NCBI RefSeq assembly: GCF_022213955.1
Contig: NZ_JAKNTW010000032.1
Coordinates: 62,001-126,000 of the forward strand
DNA from: Dolomitihabitans soli
GTDB taxonomy: Bacteria; Actinomycetota; Actinomycetes; Streptosporangiales; Streptosporangiaceae
Direction: 5' to 3'
Length of the DNA stretch: 64,000 bases
Numbering within the stretch: the stretch's first letter is position 1; each line of letters begins with the position of its first letter. A program made the position numbers and the translations under genes. Positions 25,272 through 31,632 of the stretch are shown piece after piece. The notes under the pieces were generated by a model. That model ran no database searches. It worked only from the letters and a program-made list of their open reading frames with translations, and had not been told where the DNA came from.

Positions 25272-25648
25272 CCGTCCAACCCGAGCGGGCCGCGGAAGGG
25301 CAGGGTGTCGTGGAAGTTGGCCATGTAGGCGATCAGGCCGTTCTCCAGCCTGAAGTAGTTCATCACCTCGGCCTCGATGGACTCCCCGCCGGTCGCGGTG
25401 ACCGCGCTCAGGTGCGACACCACGCCGGCCTGGTCGCCGCTGACCACCACGTGGCGGGGCTCGTTCTTGAACGCGCTGTACATCGCGGGGAATCCGGCGA
25501 CGGCGTCGCGCAGCGTCTGCCGGCCCTCCAGGCGCCCGGCGAGCTGCTCGTCCACCACGGCCTTCTCGGTGAACAGGTCGCACCAGCGCGACCAGTCACC
25601 GGCGTTGGCGTACTCGTAGTAAAGGTCGATCGTCTCTCTCGTCTTCAC
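25268..25648 (-). CDS. SnoaL/NTF2-like protein (first)
   Basis: This 126-residue protein has a cone-shaped NTF2-like alpha+beta fold. It opens with an N-terminal helix pair (DLYYEYANAGDWSRWCDLF), then VVDEQLAGRLEGRQTLRDAV and curved strands ending in IEAEVMNYFRLENGLIAYMANFHDT. It starts at GTG 25648, overlapping the previous gene by 4 nt. Members act as polyketide cyclases, isomerases or non-catalytic binding proteins. It pairs with a homologue immediately upstream. Confidence 0.85.
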   Translation of the reverse strand: MKTRETIDLYYEYANAGDWSRWCDLFTEKAVVDEQLAGRLEGRQTLRDAVAGFPAMYSAFKNEPRHVVVSGDQAGVVSHLSAVTATGGESIEAEVMNYFRLENGLIAYMANFHDTLPFRGPLGLDG

Positions 25649-26070
25649 AGTTCAGCGCTCCCCGGCATCGGTTGGAGGCGGTCGACGACGTACTTCCTGA
25701 TCCGGAGGCCGTCGATCTCCCAGGTCTGGTAGGCGTCGAAGCCGAGCCAGAGGCTCCTGGCCGCCGGCGGGTTCCAGACGCGGGCCTGCCAGTTGACGAC
25801 GACCTTGATCTCGGCGACGCCGTCCCGCCACGCCCCGACCTCCACCGACGTCACCTGGTGCTGCTCGTCGAAGAAGCGGTTCGTCACGGTCTCGTACCAC
25901 TTGCGGAAGTCGTCGTGCCCGCGGGAGGTGCCCTCGGGGAAGACCATGACCAGGTCGTCACCGGCGAGGTAGTTCCAGAGCTGCTCGATGTCCTCGTGCC
26001 GGTCGAGCGCCCGGTACCAGTTGGCCACCCATTCCGCGACGGCCCCGTCGGAGGGGGTCGGTTGATTCAC
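25645..26070 (-). CDS. SnoaL/NTF2-like protein (second)
   Basis: This 141-residue protein starts at GTG 26070, with AAGGA upstream and a 5-nt gap after the ThDP enzyme. It has the NTF2-like pattern: WVANWYRALDRHEDIEQLWNYL, then VMVFPEGTSRGHDDFRKWYETV, and strands up to WLGFDAYQTWEIDGLRIRKYVVDRLQ. Its similarity to the adjacent gene is at fold level only, so they could form a heteromer or act on successive intermediates. The function is unknown. Confidence 0.83.
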   Translation of the reverse strand: MNQPTPSDGAVAEWVANWYRALDRHEDIEQLWNYLAGDDLVMVFPEGTSRGHDDFRKWYETVTNRFFDEQHQVTSVEVGAWRDGVAEIKVVVNWQARVWNPPAARSLWLGFDAYQTWEIDGLRIRKYVVDRLQPMPGSAEL

Positions 26071-26075
26071 GTCGA

Positions 26076-27692
26076 TCAGTCCTTTCTGACGTCCACCGCG
26101 ACGTCCACCAGGAACGGCTCGTCGTCGGCGAGCATGCGCTTGACGGCCGGGCCCACGTCCTCGGGTGTGGCCACCCGTACGGCCTGGACACCCATGCCGC
26201 GGGCCAGTTCGGTGAACCCGATGGCCTGCCCGCTCAGGTCGAAGGAGGAGGGGAGGGGGTGCGGCGCGATGCCGCGCTCTCTCCAGTAGACGGCGATGTT
26301 CTCGTTGAGCAGCTGGTACCGGCCGTTGTTGCAGATCACGAACTTCGCGCCGATCCGCTGGTGGGCGGCGGTCCAGAGCGCCTGGAAGGTGTACATGCTG
26401 CCGCCGTCGCCGGTGAAGGCGATCACCACGTCGTCCGGCATCGCGAGCTTGATGCCGACCGCGCCGGGGATGCCGACCCCGAGCGAACCGCCCCGGGTGA
26501 GGAAGTAACGTCCGATCCCGCGCGGGGGGAACTGGCGTACCAGCGCCGGGCTGGAGGTCAGCGCCTCGTCGAAGATGATCGGGTCGGGGACCTGCTCGGC
26601 GAGTTCGGCGAGGAACTGCTCGTAGACGCTGGTGCCCTGGGGCCGCGCGGCCGGAGCCGCCGTCACGAGGCGCTTCGCGGGCCCGTTCCGTCGTTCCAGT
26701 TCGGCGGCCAGGGCGGCGAGCGTGGCCTGCGGGTCCGCGACCAGGCCGAGATCGACCGGGTGGTTCTTGGCGATCTCGTAGGCGTTCAGGTCGATGTGCA
26801 CCACCCGCGCGCCGGTCGCGAACGGCGAGTCCAGCAGCGGGAACACCTCGGGGAAGAGGTAGGTGCCCACCACGAGGACGGCGTCCGCGTTGCCCACGGC
26901 CGCCGCGCTGACCTCGCCGAACATGTGGCCGAGCGGCCCCCGGTGCAACGGGTGCCCGGCGTCGATGTTGACCACCGAGGTGTCGGCCAGCCACACTCCC
27001 GCGCCCAGCAGTTCCGCCACCTTGGCGAGTTCGGGCTGGGCGTCCGCCTCCGCCACGCCGTCGCCCGCCACGATGATCGGGTGCTGCGCGCCGGCCAGCA
27101 GGTCGGCGGCCCGGACGATCAGCTCGGGCACCGGCACCGTGCGGGTCTGCGGGATCACGGTGGGCAGCACCGGCTCGGTGTTGATCGCGTCGAGCACGTC
27201 CAGCGGCAGGGACACGAAGACCGGTCCCATGGGCGGCGTCGAGGCGATCTTCACGGCCCGGCGGAGCACCCGCAGCACCGATCCGGGGTCGATGACGCGG
27301 GTGGCGAACTTGGTCACTGGGCGGGCCATGCCCACCAGGTCGGAGGCCATCTGGGCGTCGAAGGCGTCGTAGCGTACCCCCGCCTCACCGGCGATCACGA
27401 CGAGCGGCGCGTGGCCGCGCATCGCCTGGTACATCATGCCGATGCCGTTGCCGAGCCCGACGCCGGAGTGGAGTTGCACCAGGGTGGGCCGCCGGGTGGC
27501 GCGGGCGTAGCCGTCCGCCATCCCGACGACGGGGGCCTCGGCGAGGCCGAGCACGTAGCGGAACCCCTCGGCGGAGCTGATCGCGTCGAGGAGTCCCTGT
27601 TCCACCGTGCCCGGGTTCCCGAAGATCGTCGTCATCCCGTCGGCACGCAGCTGTTCGAGCAGCGCCGACGTGCCGGTGCGTGTGGCGGCCAT
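26076..27692 (-). CDS. ThDP-dependent decarboxylase-like enzyme (benzoylformate decarboxylase/acetolactate synthase family)
   Basis: This 538-residue enzyme has three ThDP-family domains. The N-terminal pyrimidine-binding domain includes the sequence TIFGNPGTVE and the cofactor-activating Glu in GLAEAPVVGMADGYA. The central domain includes HPIIVAGDGVAEADA. The C-terminal PP domain carries the GDG-x(n)-NN thiamine motif as FTGDGGSMYTFQALW and ICNNGRYQLL. The order and spacing fit benzoylformate or other 2-keto-acid decarboxylases. It should cleave a C-C bond next to a carbonyl and release an aldehyde. It is the second gene of the 14-gene run. Confidence 0.9.
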   Translation of the reverse strand: MAATRTGTSALLEQLRADGMTTIFGNPGTVEQGLLDAISSAEGFRYVLGLAEAPVVGMADGYARATRRPTLVQLHSGVGLGNGIGMMYQAMRGHAPLVVIAGEAGVRYDAFDAQMASDLVGMARPVTKFATRVIDPGSVLRVLRRAVKIASTPPMGPVFVSLPLDVLDAINTEPVLPTVIPQTRTVPVPELIVRAADLLAGAQHPIIVAGDGVAEADAQPELAKVAELLGAGVWLADTSVVNIDAGHPLHRGPLGHMFGEVSAAAVGNADAVLVVGTYLFPEVFPLLDSPFATGARVVHIDLNAYEIAKNHPVDLGLVADPQATLAALAAELERRNGPAKRLVTAAPAARPQGTSVYEQFLAELAEQVPDPIIFDEALTSSPALVRQFPPRGIGRYFLTRGGSLGVGIPGAVGIKLAMPDDVVIAFTGDGGSMYTFQALWTAAHQRIGAKFVICNNGRYQLLNENIAVYWRERGIAPHPLPSSFDLSGQAIGFTELARGMGVQAVRVATPEDVGPAVKRMLADDEPFLVDVAVDVRKD

Positions 27693-27694
27693 GG

Positions 27695-28519
27695 CTACCA
27701 GCCGTAGCGGCGCAGGCCGTGTTCCAGGGCCGCCACCATCTTCTCGCCGGTGGTGACGGAGTCCGGCGTGGACCGCCCGGTGACGAACGGGTAGTCGACG
27801 ATCACCGAGATGGGGTGGCCGACGTTGCCGTGGTACCGGCCCTCGGGTCCCGTGGCGTCACGCAGGATGTACTCCAGCGGGTACGGCGGCGGCCCCATGT
27901 TGAAGTCCACCCCGACGAAGCCGGTGCCGTCCTTGTAGTCGTACTCCTTGCAGTGGCCGGTCACGTGTTTGCCCCAGATGATGCTCTTGCGGTCGTCCCA
28001 GTCGCGGGCGAACGCGAGGCAGGCGACGCCGTAGCACTCGGCTCCGACGAGCTTGTCCGCCGCCCGGAAGGCGAGGATCAGGGCGTGGATCCGCTCGTTG
28101 TTGGCGAGGTCCACGATGGGGCCGCTGCCGCCGACGATGAGCATCGCGTCGTAGTCGGCGATGGTGTGCTGGAGCTCGTCGAGCGCGCGGTGGTGCGCCT
28201 CCAGCTCCCGCAGGTAGTTCGGGGCGCTCATGTAGGGCCGCTCGGGGAGCCAGGTGGACAGGTCGAGCGGTTTGGCCAGCCGGTCCGACTGGTCCACCTC
28301 GCGTACCAGCTTGGCCATGGCCTCGCTGGTGACCGAGCGGCCGAGCGGCGGGTCGAAGAAGCCGGCGTCCATGCTCGGCGGCAGTGCCTGCGGCCGGCGG
28401 CCGGTGGGGGTCGCGATCACCGACTCGTAGCCTCGGTCGTCGAAAACGCCGAGCGGCCCGACGAGTTCCTCGCCCCAGTAGCCGTACTCGGAGAGGATGA
28501 TGAGGATTTTCTTGGTCAC
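27695..28519 (-). CDS. DJ-1/PfpI family protein (long form, first gene of the minus operon)
   Basis: This 274-residue protein (GTG 28519, GGGAG 6 nt upstream) is a DJ-1/PfpI member of the larger, Hsp31-like size class. The N-terminal strand KKILIILSEYGYWGEELVGPL carries the conserved Glu. The central DYDAMLIVGGSGPIVDL and the nucleophile elbow GAECYGVACLAFARD (Cys followed by Tyr) follow, then TGHCKEYDYKDGTGFVGVDF. A long helical lid (about 60-110) separates the halves. It leads the 14-gene run. A methylglyoxal- or carbonyl-handling role would fit the neighbours but is not proved. Confidence 0.87.
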   Translation of the reverse strand: MTKKILIILSEYGYWGEELVGPLGVFDDRGYESVIATPTGRRPQALPPSMDAGFFDPPLGRSVTSEAMAKLVREVDQSDRLAKPLDLSTWLPERPYMSAPNYLRELEAHHRALDELQHTIADYDAMLIVGGSGPIVDLANNERIHALILAFRAADKLVGAECYGVACLAFARDWDDRKSIIWGKHVTGHCKEYDYKDGTGFVGVDFNMGPPPYPLEYILRDATGPEGRYHGNVGHPISVIVDYPFVTGRSTPDSVTTGEKMVAALEHGLRRYGW

Positions 28520-28570
28520 GTTGGACTCCCTGCGTATCGATGGCCGGTCGGAGAACGGCCTTTGGGCAGG

Positions 28571-28614
28571 ACACTTCCGGCGGTGACCGGACGTGCCGGT
28601 GCCGCCAGAAGTGT
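28571..28614 (-). terminator. Long hairpin between the NTF2-like gene and the 14-gene operon
   Basis: ACACTTCCGGCGG (28571-28583) pairs with CCGCCAGAAGTGT (28602-28614) with one mismatch. Inside it ACCGG and CCGGT extend the stem around an ACGTG loop. It lies 15 nt past the NTF2-like stop and 51 nt before the DJ-1 start. It is either a terminator that separates the two units or an attenuator controlling read-through. Confidence 0.55.
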
Positions 28615-28629
28615 GGTGCGGGGGGTGAG

Positions 28630-28968
28630 TTACGCCTGCGAGACCAGGACCGCGGTCTGCCGCCAGATCAGGCCGTTCCGCAGGATCCAGGTGCCCACGT
28701 CGTTGTGGACCTCGTCGCCGATCCGGATCGTCGCGTAGTAGAGGATGATGTCCTCGGTGCTCTCCGCGACCATGATCTCTTCGATCTTCGGTTCCATCTT
28801 GAGGTACTCGGCGAAGAATTCCCTGATCTCGATCTTGCCGCGGGCGGTCGCGCCGGGGCGCATGACGACCGCGTCTTCCTGGTAGTTCCTAATCATCGCG
28901 TCGAGGTCGTGGGCCTTGAGTTGGCCGATCTGCTTGTCGAGCAGTGCCGGAAGTTGAATAGCGGACAT
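28630..28968 (-). CDS. Small NTF2-like/SnoaL-type protein
   Basis: This 112-residue protein starts at ATG 28968 behind GGGGAG; an in-frame ATG at 28980 would leave that ribosome site inside the gene. The sequence LDKQIGQLKAHDLDAMIRNY, then MRPGATARGKIEIREFFAEYL and TWILRNGLIWRQTAVLVSQ, fits the DUF4440/SnoaL branch of NTF2-like folds. It is the third such protein in this cluster. It lies between the LtrA-like gene and the 14-gene run, with a hairpin after its stop. Confidence 0.82.
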   Translation of the reverse strand: MSAIQLPALLDKQIGQLKAHDLDAMIRNYQEDAVVMRPGATARGKIEIREFFAEYLKMEPKIEEIMVAESTEDIILYYATIRIGDEVHNDVGTWILRNGLIWRQTAVLVSQA

Positions 28969-29022
28969 TTCTCTCCCCATGCGTGTCGTCGATGACCCCG
29001 CTTCGCGCCGGATCGCGCTTCC

Positions 29023-29094
29023 TCACGGAAACCGATAGGGGGTGGGCTGTCCAGAAATGGGGTAATACTTGCCGAGGTTCATGACAACACTCAT
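29023..29094 (-). CDS. Possible 23-residue peptide coupled to the LtrA-like gene
   Basis: An ATGA at 29094-29091 overlaps the stop of the LtrA-like gene and opens a frame for a 23-residue peptide that ends PTPYRFP before TGA 29023. The peptide is rich in Pro, Tyr and Gly. Third-position GC is only about 60 percent, lower than its neighbours, so coding is uncertain. Confidence 0.22.
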   Translation of the reverse strand: MSVVMNLGKYYPISGQPTPYRFP

Positions 29095-30230
29095 GCGGGT
29101 TGGTGGACGGGGGACCGCGCCTCCGTGCCGAGCGCGAGCACGAGAATCACCACGATGAGGCCGAGTTGCAGGGCCGCGGAGAACCCGCCCACCGGGATCG
29201 TGGCCAGGATGAGTGCTGCGGTGATCGTGCGCAGCGCCTTGCCCGGCAGGCCCAGGAGCGTCCGGAACGCCACCGATCCGAGGAGGAACAGCGCCACCCC
29301 GCCGGCCAGCGCGAGCTGCGCGCCGAGGGACATCGGGTCGCCGGGGTGCGCGACGGCCTTCTTCACGCCGGCCGACAGGATGATGATCCCGAGCAGGATC
29401 GGGACATGTGCGTAGAAGAAGCCGAAGAGCACCATGCGCGTGCGTCGTACCTGGTCGGTGGCCTGGATCAGGGCGATCTCGGCCCGTTCGAGGTCGGCGT
29501 GGAAGTAGGCCCACCACAGGCTGGCGCTGAGCGTCAGCCCGATGAGCGCGGTGCCGATGGTCGGCGCGCTGAGCGGCCCGCCCGCGCTCTCGATGCCGAC
29601 GGCGATGGCGACGACCGACTCGCCGAGGGCGATGATGACCACCAGCCCGTGCCGCTCCGCCACATGTCCCGGATGTAACGGGAATCCCTTCTGCCCCGTG
29701 AGGTACGGCGAAGCCCACATGACGACGAGGGCGGCGATCCACAAGGCGTACTTGAGGCCGTCCGTAACCCCGGCGGCGATCAGGATCAGCACCGCGCCGG
29801 TGAGGTTCGTGCTGAACATCCGCAGGAAGCGCCGGGTCGACTGCAGGTAGAGCAGTCCGTGGACGATCACGACGCCGAGCAGTCCGAGCGCGAACACCGT
29901 GCCGTTCTCGGCGAAGGCCGTGGGCACGGCCAGAGCGATGATCAGCCAGCCCGCCATCGCGAGCATCATGAAGAACCGCCGGGTGATCCGGCGCGGGGGG
30001 ACGGCGTTGGTCACCCAGGCGTAGCTGGCGAACATCCACCAGATCACGCCGAACATCAGAAGCACTTGAGGGAGGCTGCCGAAGTCTCCCGCGAGCCGGA
30101 CCGTGAGCTGGGTGGCCGTGAAAACGAACACCAAGTCGAAGAAGAGTTCCAGCGTGGATACCCGGAGTTCCTCGTGGTCGGGAACGGGTTCGACCTGTTC
30201 GGCGAACCATCGGGGGAATGGGAGGTTCAT
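29091..30230 (-). CDS. Low temperature requirement protein A (LtrA)-like membrane protein
   Basis: This 379-residue protein is almost entirely hydrophobic with about ten TM helices. The family-specific first segment VSTLELFFDLVFVFTATQLT is at about residues 23-42. HPGHVAERHGLVVIIALGESVVA (about 190-212), with its His and Glu, is the second LtrA signature. The LtrA family was named from a Listeria mutant with a growth defect at low temperature; the transported or bound ligand is unknown. I chose ATG 30230; a TTG at 30266 is in frame but has no ribosome site. It is divergent from the DJ-1/Mo-hydroxylase operon starting at 30425. Confidence 0.87.
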   Translation of the reverse strand: MNLPFPRWFAEQVEPVPDHEELRVSTLELFFDLVFVFTATQLTVRLAGDFGSLPQVLLMFGVIWWMFASYAWVTNAVPPRRITRRFFMMLAMAGWLIIALAVPTAFAENGTVFALGLLGVVIVHGLLYLQSTRRFLRMFSTNLTGAVLILIAAGVTDGLKYALWIAALVVMWASPYLTGQKGFPLHPGHVAERHGLVVIIALGESVVAIAVGIESAGGPLSAPTIGTALIGLTLSASLWWAYFHADLERAEIALIQATDQVRRTRMVLFGFFYAHVPILLGIIILSAGVKKAVAHPGDPMSLGAQLALAGGVALFLLGSVAFRTLLGLPGKALRTITAALILATIPVGGFSAALQLGLIVVILVLALGTEARSPVHQPA

Positions 30231-30350
30231 GGGTTGATTCTGGTACCGGTCTTCAAGTCCGGCCAATGGCGTAGGGCGTAATTCTTAGCAGTATTCCGCT
30301 GATGTCACAAAGTCGCGCCGTCTAGATAATCAAGTGAGCCTGCCTCATCG

Positions 30351-30397
30351 TTTCGCCATTGCCGCCCTCGGGGACGGCGGCCATCGTGATGGCGAAA
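30351..30397 (+). promoter_or_regulatory. Nested hairpin in the leader of the Mo-hydroxylase operon
   Basis: TTTCGCCAT (30351-30359) pairs with ATGGCGAAA (30389-30397), and inside it GCCGCC (30361-30366) pairs with GGCGGC (30376-30381). The structure lies 28 nt upstream of the DJ-1 ATG at 30425. The motif TAGATAAT about 15 nt upstream of it could be a -10 element. This would make the hairpin part of a 5' leader that affects read-through or mRNA stability. Confidence 0.4.
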
Positions 30398-30424
30398 TGC
30401 CCGGAAAGAGAAGGGTGACGCATC

Positions 30425-31168
30425 ATGGCGAACGTACTGATTCTGATGACCAAAGCAAAGACTCTCGGCTTGCTCGACGGCAGACAGCACGCTTCCGGGT
30501 TCTGGGCCGAAGAGTTCGTCGTCCCGTACGAGCGCCTCGTCGCCGAGGGCCACGACGTCGACATCGCCACCATCGGCGGCGAGCAGCCGACGCCCGACCA
30601 GGGCAGCCTGACCCCCTTCGTGGTCGGCCTGACCAGGCCGAAGGGCTCGCCCGACCACGACGAGGCCAACGTCGAGCACTACAACCAGGTCATCGGGTCG
30701 CTGAGCCCCCTCAAGGAGCCGATGAACGTCGCCGCCCTGACCAAGGAGAAGCTCGCCGGATACGCCGGTGTTTACATCTCCGGCGGTCACGGGGCGATGG
30801 AGGACATGCCGCACGACGCCGGCATGACCCGCGTGGTCCGCTGGATCGTCGAACTCGGCAAGCCGCTGGCCGTCGTGTGCCACGGCCAGTCGGCGCTCCT
30901 CCCGCTGCGCGACTCCGAGGGCCACTGGCCCTTCGAGGGGTATCGAATGACCGCCTTCTCACACGATGAGGAACTGGTCACTGATATGTCGGGACTGCTC
31001 CCCTTCGTCCTGCAGGTCGAGCTGGAACGGCTCGGCGCCCGCTACGAGAAGGCGGAGGTGATCTGGGACTCCCACGTGGTCGAGGACCGCAACCTGATCA
31101 CCGGCCAGAACCCGTACTCGTCCACCGCGCTGGCCGAGACCTTCGTGAAGCGCCTGGCCGCGAAGTGA
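30425..31168 (+). CDS. DJ-1/PfpI (Hsp31-like) family protein, first gene of the plus operon
   Basis: This 247-residue protein is of the Hsp31/glyoxalase III size class. It has VLILMTKAKTL at the start and FWAEEFVVPYERLVAEGHDVDIAT, with the active-site Glu in WAEE. GYAGVYISGGHGAMEDMP and the nucleophile elbow AVVCHGQSALLPL (Cys, then His) follow. It is the third DJ-1/PfpI protein of the locus and differs from the other two in length and elbow sequence. Its stop overlaps a GTG of the next gene. It leads the plus-strand operon. Confidence 0.88.
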   Translation: MANVLILMTKAKTLGLLDGRQHASGFWAEEFVVPYERLVAEGHDVDIATIGGEQPTPDQGSLTPFVVGLTRPKGSPDHDEANVEHYNQVIGSLSPLKEPMNVAALTKEKLAGYAGVYISGGHGAMEDMPHDAGMTRVVRWIVELGKPLAVVCHGQSALLPLRDSEGHWPFEGYRMTAFSHDEELVTDMSGLLPFVLQVELERLGARYEKAEVIWDSHVVEDRNLITGQNPYSSTALAETFVKRLAAK

Positions 31169-31173
31169 GTCAC

Positions 31174-31632
31174 ATGCAGATCTCCCTGATGGTCAACGGG
31201 GTGTCGGTCGAGACGACCGTGCTCCCGCATGTGCTGCTCGTGGACATGCTCCGCGACACCTGCGGCCTGACCGGCGCGAAGGTCGGCTGCGGCACCGGCC
31301 AGTGCGGCACCTGCGTCGTACAGCTGGGCGACCGGTCGGTGAAGGGGTGCCAGGTGCTGGCCGTACAGGCCGACGGGGCCGAGGTGACCACGGTCGAGGG
31401 CGTGGCGAACGGCGAACTGACCCCGCTGCAGCAGGCGCTGTGGGAGGAGCACGGGGTGCAGTGCGGGTTCTGCACCCCCGGCATGGTCATGGCGCTGACC
31501 GACCTCCTGGAACACGAGCCCGCGCCCGACGAGCAGGCGATCCGTGCGGGGATCGCCGGAAACATGTGCAGGTGTACCGGATACGGCGGCGTGCTGCGCG
31601 CCGTACGGAAAGTCGTGGGGGGCAAGCCATGA
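31174..31632 (+). CDS. Mo hydroxylase small subunit, (2Fe-2S) protein (CoxS-type)
   Basis: This 152-residue protein has both iron-sulfur domains of xanthine-oxidase-family small subunits. The plant-type ferredoxin domain has GCGTGQCGTCVVQL followed by KGC. The helical C-terminal domain has CGFCTPGMVMAL and NMCRCTGYGG. It passes electrons from the molybdenum centre to FAD. I start it at ATG 31174; a GTG at 31165 overlaps the previous stop and is the alternative. It overlaps the large-subunit gene by 4 nt (ATGA). Confidence 0.92.
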   Translation: MQISLMVNGVSVETTVLPHVLLVDMLRDTCGLTGAKVGCGTGQCGTCVVQLGDRSVKGCQVLAVQADGAEVTTVEGVANGELTPLQQALWEEHGVQCGFCTPGMVMALTDLLEHEPAPDEQAIRAGIAGNMCRCTGYGGVLRAVRKVVGGKP

